Positions 10,857 through 17,731 of a stretch of 32,875 nt of DNA are shown here, in pieces. Each line of letters opens with the position of its first letter. The stretch's first letter is position 1. Source of the DNA: Acidobacteria bacterium RIFCSPLOWO2_12_FULL_65_11. GTDB taxonomy: Bacteria > Acidobacteriota > Vicinamibacteria > Vicinamibacterales > CAVVIG01. The translations under genes and the position numbers were made by a program. The notes under the pieces are model-generated. The model searched no databases. It saw only the letters and a program-made list of their open reading frames with translations, and was not told the DNA's origin. Where the stretch lies: positions 1 through 32,875 of the forward strand of contig MELA01000104.1 in NCBI GenBank assembly GCA_001767495.1, read 5' to 3'.

Positions 10857-11112
10857 ATGAAGCGAGTGATGTGCGTCCCAGATCGGCCACGTGGCCAACT
10901 TCCACTATCAGTTGTGCGCAGCGGCCAAGGGTGTGCCCAACCCGAATATGGGTAACAACCTCGAAATGAAAACGACGAAGGCCGAGTTCGTCCAGGCGCT
11001 GGCCGAGTCGTTTGCGTTTTGCGACGATGCGTTTTCAGCGCTGACTGATGCGAGTGCCGCTGAGCTCGTCACGCAGGGACGGGGTCAGACCGCGCGCGGC
11101 GGCGGTAACTAA
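10857..11112 (+). pseudogene. DinB-family protein remnant
   Basis: Residues encoded from about 10873 (QIGHVANFHYQLCAAAKG, then NPNMGNN, KTTKAEFVQAL, SFAFCDDAF, LTDASAAELV) match the middle of secreted DinB-superfamily proteins. The usual first ~65 residues are missing and the protein ends at RGG-GN instead of continuing into the final helix with its metal-site His. Upstream at 10857 an ATG with a good AAGGAG ribosome site begins MKRVMC, which looks like the original signal-peptide start, but in another frame. An internal deletion with a frameshift, plus loss of the 3' end, explains this. DinB proteins are four-helix metal-binding proteins, often thiol-dependent enzymes. A short translated product from GTG 10891 cannot be excluded. 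Confidence 0.65.
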
Positions 11113-11115
11113 CGG

Positions 11116-11955
11116 GTGCCGACGACCGGACGCCTGCGTTATCTGGAATCCGTGCCGCGTCCCTCGACGGTCGGGGGGCGCGGCAGCCCTCGAGACGCTG
11201 CCCCGAGCCAGTCGAGGGGCACCCTCGTTCTCCTTCACGCTTTCCCCCTCAACGCACGGATGTGGGAACCTCAGCTCGCGCTAGCCGATTACGGATGGCG
11301 CGTGCTGGCACCACAGTTTCGCGGTTTTGATGGCGACCCTGGCGATCCACCGGCGGCATCGGTCGACGACTACACCGGCGACGTTATCGACCTACTCGAC
11401 GCGCTCCACATCGAGGACGCGGTCATCGGCGGTTTGTCGATGGGCGGGTACGTGGCTCTTTCGATATTCCGCCACGCGCCGAGGTACGTTCGCGGACTGA
11501 TCCTCGCCGATACGCGGCCGCAGGCCGACACGCCGGAAGTGGCGGTGGGACGCAAGCGGATGCTGCAGCTGGCAGCCGAACAGGGACCATCGGCCATCGC
11601 CGACGAGATGATTCCCAAGCTGCTTGGCGAGTCGACCAGGAAACACCGGCCGGAGATCGTCGACCGCGTCCGCGGCCTGGTACTGGCAAACTCGTCGGAG
11701 TCCATCGCCGGCGCCGTCCGCGTCCTGATGACACGGCCGAACTCGACGCCGCTCCTGCAAGAGATTCATTGCCCCACGCTCATCCTCGTGGGCGACGAGG
11801 ACACGATTACTCCGTCCGCGCTGTCCGAGGACATGCATCGCAGGATCGCCGGCTCGGAGCTTGTCGTCATCGCGGGCGCTGGACATCTTTCCAGCATCGA
11901 GCAGCCTCACGCATGCAATGAGGCGCTAGCCCGGTTCCTGACCCATCGGGTATAG
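11116..11955 (+). CDS. Alpha/beta-fold hydrolase
   Basis: 279 residues from GTG 11116. The catalytic triad is visible: nucleophile Ser108 in GLSMGG, Asp229 in GDEDTIT and His257 in GAGHLSS. LVLLHAFPLNARMW carries the oxyanion-hole 'HAFP' region. This fits the esterase/3-oxoadipate enol-lactonase-like branch of the superfamily; the substrate is unknown. Residues ~15-35, between the first strand (RLRYLES) and the second (GTLVLLHAF), are encoded by a palindromic DNA element (11161-11218) and have no counterpart expected in the family. GTG 11152 is an alternative start but would remove the first strand. The SDR gene follows 11 bp after the stop and is probably in the same operon. Confidence 0.88.
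   Translation: MPTTGRLRYLESVPRPSTVGGRGSPRDAAPSQSRGTLVLLHAFPLNARMWEPQLALADYGWRVLAPQFRGFDGDPGDPPAASVDDYTGDVIDLLDALHIEDAVIGGLSMGGYVALSIFRHAPRYVRGLILADTRPQADTPEVAVGRKRMLQLAAEQGPSAIADEMIPKLLGESTRKHRPEIVDRVRGLVLANSSESIAGAVRVLMTRPNSTPLLQEIHCPTLILVGDEDTITPSALSEDMHRRIAGSELVVIAGAGHLSSIEQPHACNEALARFLTHRV
11161..11218. repeat. GC-rich palindromic element inside the hydrolase gene
   Basis: The arms are CCCTCGACGGTCGGGG (11161-11176) and CCCCGAGCCAGTCGAGGG (11201-11218). They pair over 16 positions, with two unpaired bases in the 3' arm, around a 24-nt loop. The element keeps the reading frame open and adds about 20 residues to the hydrolase. Confidence 0.75.
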
Positions 11956-11966
11956 TCCAAGGGTCA

Positions 11967-12764
11967 ATGGACCTGGGGCTCACCGGCAAAGTGGCTATCG
12001 TGACCGGATCCAGCCGCGGCTTGGGCCTCGCGAGTGCGGCGGCTCTCGTTCAGGAGGGCTGTCGAGTGACAATTTGTGCTCGTGGACAGGCCCGATTACA
12101 GGAGGCGGCTACAGAGCTGCGAACGCTGGCCGGTTCAGGGAAATCCTCGGGAAACCAAGCCCGAGTCCTACCGATCGCTGCGGACCTGGCGACAGCCGGG
12201 GGGGTCGAGCAGGTTGTGAGTCAGACCGTCGAGACCTTTGGTGGCCTGGATATTCTCGTCAACAACGTCGGCCTTGCGCGTGGGTCTGGCATTGTCGACA
12301 CGAGCGATGCCGAGTGGGCCGAAGCGATCGACCAGACGCTGGTTCCTGCCATTCGGGCCTCGAGGCTCGCGGTTCCGCACATGCGCCGCCAGGGCGGCGG
12401 TGCCATCGTCATGATCGCCTCGATTTGGGGCCGCGAATCGGGCGGTCGGATGACCTACAATGCCGTCAAGGCCGCGGAGATCAGCCTGGCCAAGTCGATG
12501 GCACAGCAGCTCGCGGGAGACAACATCCGGGTGAATAGCGTGGCGCCGGGATCGATCTTGTTTGCTGGGGGGTCGTGGCAGCGCCGTCAGCAAGAGGCGC
12601 CGGCGGAAATCGCGGACTTCGTGCGACGGGAGCTTCCCTTTGGGCGGTTCGGCCGCCCCGAAGAGGTCGGGGCGGTCGTCGCGTTCCTCGTCTCGCCGCG
12701 CGCGAGCTGGATCAGCGGGGCAAGTGTGCCCGTTGACGGCTGCCAGTCACGCTCCCTGATCTGA
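11967..12764 (+). CDS. Short-chain dehydrogenase/reductase (SDR)
   Basis: 265 residues, a classical SDR of the FabG-like type. The NAD(P)-binding TGSSRGLG is at residues 13-20, followed by the structural NNVG motif. The active site is Ser152 (IASIWG), Tyr164 and Lys168 (YNAVK). The C-terminal 'SWISGASVPVDG' segment is the usual last strand. It reduces or oxidises an alcohol/ketone substrate that cannot be named; many such proteins are labelled 3-oxoacyl-ACP reductase without proof. The ATG at 11967 lies 11 bp after the hydrolase stop, so the two genes are probably co-transcribed. Confidence 0.92.
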   Translation: MDLGLTGKVAIVTGSSRGLGLASAAALVQEGCRVTICARGQARLQEAATELRTLAGSGKSSGNQARVLPIAADLATAGGVEQVVSQTVETFGGLDILVNNVGLARGSGIVDTSDAEWAEAIDQTLVPAIRASRLAVPHMRRQGGGAIVMIASIWGRESGGRMTYNAVKAAEISLAKSMAQQLAGDNIRVNSVAPGSILFAGGSWQRRQQEAPAEIADFVRRELPFGRFGRPEEVGAVVAFLVSPRASWISGASVPVDGCQSRSLI

Positions 12765-12779
12765 TCGCGGGGAGCGATT

Positions 12780-12800
12780 CGTCGCCCTGCGTCGGCGACG
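12780..12800 (+). terminator. Possible terminator hairpin after the SDR gene
   Basis: CGTCGCC (12780-12786) and GGCGACG (12794-12800) form a 7-bp GC-rich stem 15 bp after the SDR stop. There is no T-tract, so it may stop transcription only with Rho or not at all. The rest of 12801-12988 holds nothing I can recognise. Confidence 0.35.
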
Positions 12801-12988
12801 CAGCGCGTCGAACACTCGAGAATTGTCGGGGAGTTTCGGAACGGGCGGTTCTGGCGCGAACCGTGAAGCCTTCGGCATTTTCGTGTTCGCCGGTTTCCGG
12901 CTCGCCTGTATCCGCTGAGTGAAGGAAGAAGCCTCTACGCCGCGCTCGCGGCTCGTGTACATCCATCTCCACGCCTCCTTGCAGAGAT

Positions 12989-13205
12989 CTATCGGCCGAC
13001 GTTCGAAAGAGTAACAGTCGGTACTTGGTACGTCAACGAAATCTCGCATGATCGCGCAAGAAATACGCAATAGATCTGAACGCCGGCGACGATGAGCGCC
13101 AAGGCGATGAGCGTCGCCGGCGTCGGGTCGGCGAGAAGTGCATTGACGACGAACCAGACGGCCAAGAGGATAGAGGCCGATGCGTGTCAGGCCGACGCGC
13201 GTCAC
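12989..13205 (-). pseudogene. Frameshifted small membrane protein
   Basis: Reading from GTG 13205 on the minus strand gives VTRVGLTRIGL. After a shift of frame near 13165-13175 the sequence continues ASILLAVWFVVNALLADP, then TPATLIALALIVAGVQIYCVFLARS, and ends at 12989-12991. The joined product, about 70 residues, would have two membrane helices. In either frame alone it is broken: the second frame has a stop just upstream and no ATG or GTG. The family is not recognised. A real frameshift mutation or an assembly error would both explain it. Confidence 0.4.
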
Positions 13206-13285
13206 CGCCAAGAGTCTTTGTGCTACGGTAGCCCGCAGTTCGAACGGATGCCGCAGGTGTTTCGTGCTGCCGAGGATCCTGTGAG

Positions 13286-13464
13286 ATGAAAATGAAACTT
13301 GCATTCCTGGGCGTGGCGACCCTCTCGTGACGACGGACAAGATTTTCGAGATCGTCAATCAGGACTTCGCCGGGCTGAAGGAGCGCGCCGGCGAACCAGT
13401 GAAGGTCACCGGCGAGCTGCAGATGGACCGGATAGTCATTTCCACGGTCGAAATCTCGAAGTAG
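13286..13464 (+). pseudogene. Remnant of a small secreted protein
   Basis: ATG 13286 begins MKMKLAFLGVATLS, a typical signal-peptide start, then meets a TGA at 13328. One base out of frame, from GTG 13327, runs TTDKIFEIVNQDFAGLKE, then RAGEPVKVTGELQMDRI and VISTVEISK to the stop at 13462. That second part looks like the C-terminal beta-rich half of small exported proteins whose middle would normally be longer. The gene appears to have lost its centre, leaving start and end fused out of frame, the same pattern as the DinB remnant. I cannot name the family. Between 13206 and 13285 nothing was seen. Confidence 0.5.
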
Positions 13465-13478
13465 ACGACTTTCACCTC

Positions 13479-13507
13479 TTGATCGCCCCCTGATCGGCTG
13501 GTACTAT
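13479..13507 (+). promoter_or_regulatory. Promoter of the mrfAB operon, near-leaderless
   Basis: TTGATC (13479-13484), a 17-bp spacer and TACTAT (13502-13507) form a good sigma-70-type promoter. The ATG of the helicase is at 13517, so transcription would begin about 3 nt before it. There is no ribosome binding site, which fits a leaderless or nearly leaderless mRNA. Confidence 0.6.
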
Positions 13508-13516
13508 CGGTCCACC

Positions 13517-15949
13517 ATGGCCGATTTGGCGGCGCTACGCTCCAGCGTTCTTGCGCCGAGATCTGGTCAGGATCAGGCGCTCGATGCCGCTCTTGAGCGG
13601 TTGGCACCCGGCAGGTTACCCGACCGGCCAGACACGCCTGACCTGCACGTCACGTCAGTGAGACGCCTGCCAGCCCAGGCCGCGCAGTGCGCGCCGTTTC
13701 CCGCAGGGCTCGACCCTCGTCTGCTGGGCGCGCTAGAGGCGAGAGGGGTCACCAGGCCCTATACGCATCAGGCCGAAGCCATCGCGCACGCGCTTGGCGG
13801 GCGGCACGTCGTCGTAACGACCCCAACCGCGTCTGGTAAGACCTTGTGCTACAACGCCCCCGTGCTCAACTCGATCCTGCGGGATCGGTCGAGCCGCGCG
13901 TTGTACCTGTTTCCCACCAAGGCGCTGGCCCAGGATCAGCTCGCCGAGCTGCAGGCGACGTGCGAGACGATCGCCGCGAAGGCTGGCGAGGAAATCGGTG
14001 TGTTCACCTACGACGGTGATACGCCGCAGGACGCGCGCCGGACCATCCGCGGGCGTGCGCACGTGGTGCTCAGCAATCCGGACATGGTGCATGCAGGCAT
14101 CCTCCCGCACCATCCGCGCTGGGCCAAGCTCTTTGAGAACCTGCGCTACGTGATCATCGACGAGCTGCACGCCTATCGCGGCGTGTTCGGCAGCCACCTC
14201 TGCAACGTCTTAAGGCGGTTGGGCCGCATCTGCCGCCACTACGGGTCGAGCCCCGTGTTTGTGTGCTCGTCGGCGACGATTGCCAACCCGCGCGAACTGG
14301 CCGAGCGGCTGACCGAGCAGTCTTTCGAGGTGGTGGAAGAGAGCGGAGCGCCTCGCGGTGAGAAGTGTTTTGTGTTCGTCAACCCGCCGGTTGTCAATCG
14401 TCAGCTGGGCATTCGTCGCTCGTATCTGAGCGAGACGCGGCGCATTGCTTCGGAGTTTCTCAAGCGGGGCCTCCAGACGATTGTGTTCGCGCAGAGCCGG
14501 TTGTCGACCGAGATTCTGACGACGTACTTGAAGGACGACTTTGCAGGAATCCCAGGCGGCCCCGAGCCCATCAGAGGGTACCGAGGCGGGTATCTGCCGC
14601 ACCGGCGCCGCGAGATCGAGAAGGGCCTGCGGGATGGCAGCGTTCGTGGTGTGGTGGCCACCAACGCGCTCGAACTCGGCATCGACATCGGCGCGCTCGA
14701 CGTGTCGGTGATGGCCGGATACCCCGGCACTATCGCCGCGACCTGGCAGCGTGCCGGGCGTGCGGGGCGCCGATCCGGCCGGTCGGCGGCGGTGATGGTG
14801 GCCAGCAGCGCGCCGCTCGATCAGTTCGTCGTGCGCAACCCGTCGTACTTCTTCGACGCGTCGCCCGAGCACGCGCTCATCGATCCGGACAATCTGCACA
14901 TCCTCGTCGATCACGTGAAATGCGCCGCCTTCGAGCTGCCGTTCACGACGACAGAGGTCTTCGGCAAGCACGACGTTCAGGAGATCCTCGGCGCGCTCGA
15001 CGAGCAAGGCCTCGTGCACCTGATCGACACGCAATGGGCCTGGACCAACGAGTCGTATCCGGCCGACGCGGTCAGCCTGCGCTCCGTCTCCTCAGACAAC
15101 TTCGTCGTCGTTGATACCACCGACGAGGCGCGGGTCATCGGCGAAACCGACTTCACGAGCGGTCCGGCCACCTTGCATCCGAAAGCCATCTATATCGTCG
15201 AAGGCAAGCCGTATCAGGTGGAGCGGCTCGACTTCGAGGGGCGTAAGGCGTTCGTCCGCGAGATCGACTGCGACTATTACACCGACGCGATCACGTACAC
15301 GAAGGTCACCGTTCTCGACACATTCGCGAACGGGTCTGACACGGAACTGCGACGTTCTGTTCTAGATACGCCCGAGTGCGACGGCGCGAGGGCGTCAGCC
15401 GCGGGGGTGGGGCCCCGGGGCAGTAATCATGGTGAAGTCCGCGTGGTATCGCGCGTCGTGGGCTTCAAGAAGATCAAGTTCTACACGAACGAGAACGTCG
15501 GCTCTGGAGAGCTGGATCTGCCAGAGCAGCAGATGCACACGACGTCGTACTGGCTGACGATTCCGGCCTCGGTCATGGGACAGTTGCCGCTTGCGCCAGA
15601 CGATCGACGTGACGGCGTTGTCGGCCTCTCGTTTGCGATGCGGCAGGTTGCGCAACTCCTCCTGATGTGCGACCGCCATGACATCGGCATCTCAATTGAT
15701 TCGGAGCCGGCTCCGCTTTCGGCGCGCATCTTCATCTACGACAACTACCCAGGCGGCATCGGCTTCAGCGAGCCGCTGTTCCGCATGCATGGTGAGCTCG
15801 TGACCGCGACCCGGCGACTGATCGCCGAGTGCGAATGCGAGAACGGCTGTCCTGGTTGCGTTGGGCCGATCGGTAGCACCGGCCCGTTGGCCAAGTCGGC
15901 TGCGCTACGGATTCTGGACTTGCTGCTCGCAGATGCGGCCGCCGCCTGA
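13517..15949 (+). CDS. mrfA: DEAD/DEAH-box repair helicase, MrfA (YprA)-like
   Basis: 810 residues. Superfamily 2 helicase with Walker A TPTASGKT (residues 102-109, Lys108), Walker B DELH (215-218) and motif III SSAT, followed by the second RecA-like domain with ALELGID and QRAGRAGR. The DUF1998-type C-terminus carries four cysteines, Cys772, 774, 778 and 781, the metal site typical of MrfA. In Bacillus subtilis MrfA works with exonuclease MrfB in mitomycin C damage repair separate from UvrABC. Here the exonuclease gene follows by 1 bp, in the same order. Residues ~610-640, before HGEVRVVSRVVGFKKIKFY, form an unusual insertion coded partly by a GC-rich palindrome (15398-15421), but the frame remains open. 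Confidence 0.9.
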   Translation: MADLAALRSSVLAPRSGQDQALDAALERLAPGRLPDRPDTPDLHVTSVRRLPAQAAQCAPFPAGLDPRLLGALEARGVTRPYTHQAEAIAHALGGRHVVVTTPTASGKTLCYNAPVLNSILRDRSSRALYLFPTKALAQDQLAELQATCETIAAKAGEEIGVFTYDGDTPQDARRTIRGRAHVVLSNPDMVHAGILPHHPRWAKLFENLRYVIIDELHAYRGVFGSHLCNVLRRLGRICRHYGSSPVFVCSSATIANPRELAERLTEQSFEVVEESGAPRGEKCFVFVNPPVVNRQLGIRRSYLSETRRIASEFLKRGLQTIVFAQSRLSTEILTTYLKDDFAGIPGGPEPIRGYRGGYLPHRRREIEKGLRDGSVRGVVATNALELGIDIGALDVSVMAGYPGTIAATWQRAGRAGRRSGRSAAVMVASSAPLDQFVVRNPSYFFDASPEHALIDPDNLHILVDHVKCAAFELPFTTTEVFGKHDVQEILGALDEQGLVHLIDTQWAWTNESYPADAVSLRSVSSDNFVVVDTTDEARVIGETDFTSGPATLHPKAIYIVEGKPYQVERLDFEGRKAFVREIDCDYYTDAITYTKVTVLDTFANGSDTELRRSVLDTPECDGARASAAGVGPRGSNHGEVRVVSRVVGFKKIKFYTNENVGSGELDLPEQQMHTTSYWLTIPASVMGQLPLAPDDRRDGVVGLSFAMRQVAQLLLMCDRHDIGISIDSEPAPLSARIFIYDNYPGGIGFSEPLFRMHGELVTATRRLIAECECENGCPGCVGPIGSTGPLAKSAALRILDLLLADAAAA
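15398..15421. repeat. REP-like hairpin inside the helicase gene
   Basis: Arms GCCGCGGGG (15398-15406) and CCCCGGGGC (15413-15421) pair at 8 of 9 positions around the 6-nt loop GTGGGG. The geometry and core (GGGGGTGGGRCCCCGG) match the hairpin at 28534-28557, and the bases before it (GCGAGG, then TCAGC) are also shared. Confidence 0.7.
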
Positions 15950-15950
15950 C

Positions 15951-17255
15951 ATGGATTCGTCGACATTCGTTCGGCGACTCCGCGACGTCGTGGGAACTGC
16001 GCGTCCGCGATCCACGTCGCCCGTCTCGCATGCCGTCTCTGATGTCCGGACCGACAGGGATCTCAAACGCGTCCTCCGTGGAGAATGGCGCTCATGGAGC
16101 GGCGCCTCCTGCTTTGTTGTTGAACGGAGGCAGGAGCCGTCCGCCAGGCACGGCCGCGACCCGGTCGGAACAATCGCGGCCCGGTTCGCCGAGGGATCGG
16201 CCGGGGCGGCGCTGATCGCTGGCGGACGTCCGGCTCGGCCTCCATTCCTCTTCCTCGATCTGGAAACAACCGGACTGAGCGGCGGAGCGGGAACGCACGC
16301 GTTTCTCGTCGGCTGCGGTTGGTTTGACGTTAACGGCGCCTTCGTCACGCGTCAATTCCTGTTGACACGCTATGCCGACGAACGCGAGCTGCTTGCGGCC
16401 GTGACCGAGGAGATCGCCACGGTGGGCGCGCTCGTCAGCTTCAACGGCAAGTCGTTCGACGCGCCCGTGCTCGAAACGCGATACTCGTTTCATCGCCTCG
16501 AGTGGATCGGTGCCAGCCTCCCGCACATCGACGTCTTACATCCGGCCAGACGATTCTGGGGTATGCGCGAGAGCTGCTCACTGACTGTGCTGGAGTCGGA
16601 GATTCTGGGCGCGCGGCGCGTAGACGACGTGCCGGGGTTCGAGATACCAGGCCGCTACTTTCAGTTCGTCCGATCGGGCGACGCCCGTCCGCTCGTTGAC
16701 GTGCTCGAGCACAACCGGCTGGACCTCTTGTCGCTCGCGGGCCTGACGGCGCGCCTCCTGGAACTGGTCCGCCTCGGGCCGGGCTCGGCACGAGATGCCG
16801 GCGAGGCGTTGGCGTTGGGAGCGGTCTATGCGCGAGCCGGTCTCCCTGCACGCGCGCGCGAAGCCTACACGACGGCGATTGCGGCGAGCACCAGGCTGCC
16901 GGCCGTTAGAATCGAGGCGCTGCGCGCGCTGGCGCCTCTTCTGCGTCGGGACCGCCGGTACGACCAAGCCGCGGCCTGCTGGCAGCTGCTCGTCTCCGTG
17001 CGGGGCTGTCCGGCGCACATCGTCCGCGAGGCAACCGAAGCGCTTGCGATCCACCACGAGCATCGTGTCCGGGATTTCGCTGCCGCGAAGGCCTTTGCGC
17101 TACGCAGTCTCGATGCTGGGGAGCATGCGCGCTGGACCGAGGCCGTTCGGCATCGCCTGGCACGGATTCAGAAAAAGATGGGCAAGTCTGAAGTCTCAGG
17201 TCTGAAGTTTGACGGCGAATCCCCGCAGACTCCAAACTTGAGACTTGAGACTTGA
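15951..17255 (+). CDS. mrfB: DEDDh exonuclease with TPR-like tail, MrfB (YprB)-like
   Basis: 434 residues from ATG 15951, one base after the helicase stop; the open frame extends upstream but only inside mrfA. The RNase H-like exonuclease core shows FLDLETTG (Asp103, Glu105), SFNGKSFDAPVL (Asp170) and HNRLDLL (His254, Asp258), the full set of DEDDh metal-binding residues. The last ~150 residues are Ala/Arg-rich helical repeats (residues ~280-410) like the TPR tail of YprB. MrfB is the nuclease partner of the MrfA helicase in Bacillus. The final ~24 residues (from GKSEVSGLKF on) are encoded by a word array and hairpin (17184-17260), so the original C-terminus was probably nearer residue 411. 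Confidence 0.88.
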   Translation: MDSSTFVRRLRDVVGTARPRSTSPVSHAVSDVRTDRDLKRVLRGEWRSWSGASCFVVERRQEPSARHGRDPVGTIAARFAEGSAGAALIAGGRPARPPFLFLDLETTGLSGGAGTHAFLVGCGWFDVNGAFVTRQFLLTRYADERELLAAVTEEIATVGALVSFNGKSFDAPVLETRYSFHRLEWIGASLPHIDVLHPARRFWGMRESCSLTVLESEILGARRVDDVPGFEIPGRYFQFVRSGDARPLVDVLEHNRLDLLSLAGLTARLLELVRLGPGSARDAGEALALGAVYARAGLPARAREAYTTAIAASTRLPAVRIEALRALAPLLRRDRRYDQAAACWQLLVSVRGCPAHIVREATEALAIHHEHRVRDFAAAKAFALRSLDAGEHARWTEAVRHRLARIQKKMGKSEVSGLKFDGESPQTPNLRLET

Positions 17256-17260
17256 AACTT
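17184..17260. repeat. Inverted pair of AAGTCT-word arrays between convergent genes
   Basis: The left arm (17184-17212) is made of AAGTCTGAAGTCTCAGG-type words; the right arm (17232-17260) holds the reverse-complement words (CAAACTTGAGACTTGAGAC). The arms match at 24 of 29 positions, with a 19-nt loop. It covers the mrfB stop codon and lies 12 bp past the rpmE stop on the other strand, so it may end transcription from both sides. Confidence 0.75.
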
Positions 17261-17272
17261 GAGGCTTCAGTA

Positions 17273-17548
17273 TTACCGGGCAGCAGCGGCGGTTTCTTTC
17301 TTGATCTTGGCCGTCTTTGCGGCTGCGGCCTTCTTCCGGCTTTCCGACGTCTGGGCGCCGAATTTCTTCGTGAAGCGTTCGACGCGGCCCTCCGTGTCGA
17401 TCAGCTTCTGCCGGCCGGTAAAGAACGGGTGGCAGCTCGAGCAGATTTCAAGGTGCAGTTGGGGCTTGGTCGAGCGGGTCTTCCAGGTCGCGCCGCACGC
17501 ACAGCGGGCCTCAACCTCGTGGTACTTCGGATGGATGCCTTCCCTCAC
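17273..17548 (-). CDS. rpmE: 50S ribosomal protein L31
   Basis: 91 residues from GTG 17548, preceded by an excellent ribosome site (AAGGAG, 6 nt away). It starts [19 protein letters not shown], the L31 signature, with four zinc-type cysteines (Cys16, 18, 36, 39) and the conserved [19 protein letters not shown]. This is the zinc-binding C+ form. It is longer than the usual ~70 residues because of a basic Ala/Lys-rich tail from residue ~66. The gene is convergent with mrfB, and an extended -10 element sits upstream. Confidence 0.95.
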   Translation of the reverse strand: MREGIHPKYHEVEARCACGATWKTRSTKPQLHLEICSSCHPFFTGRQKLIDTEGRVERFTKKFGAQTSESRKKAAAAKTAKIKKETAAAAR

Positions 17549-17581
17549 AGCGATCTCCTTGGGCTACCCTGCAAAATCCGA

Positions 17582-17590
17582 AGTATAGCA
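17582..17590 (-). promoter_or_regulatory. Extended -10 promoter of rpmE
   Basis: On the minus strand the sequence reads TGCTATACT, an extended -10 (TGn plus TATACT). No good -35 is visible. Transcription would begin near 17575, leaving a leader of about 27 nt that includes the AAGGAG site. Confidence 0.5.
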
Positions 17591-17731
17591 TCACGCCCGG
17601 TTTCATCGCTGGACCGGGGTCCGCGCACAGCCCACCCGTGCTCAGGCCTCTCTTACGATGCGACGAGGGGCGGCCCTCCGCTCGGGCGGGCGCCCGTGCG
17701 CGGCCACCCACGAGGGGTTATAAAACCGGTG

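Noticed and set aside
11951-11956. TATAGT as a promoter -10 for the SDR gene
   Set aside because: No matching -35 or extended -10 is present, and the 11-bp spacing to the hydrolase favours co-transcription.
12747-13358. 203-residue minus-strand open frame
   Set aside because: Composition is Arg-rich and patternless, typical of a GC-rich shadow frame. Only the short stretch around 13165-13205 looks protein-like and it is treated as part of a frameshifted remnant.
17640-17712. GC-rich inverted repeats as a terminator of the aldo/keto reductase gene
   Set aside because: Stems are short or have loops that are too small, and no T-tract follows on the minus strand.
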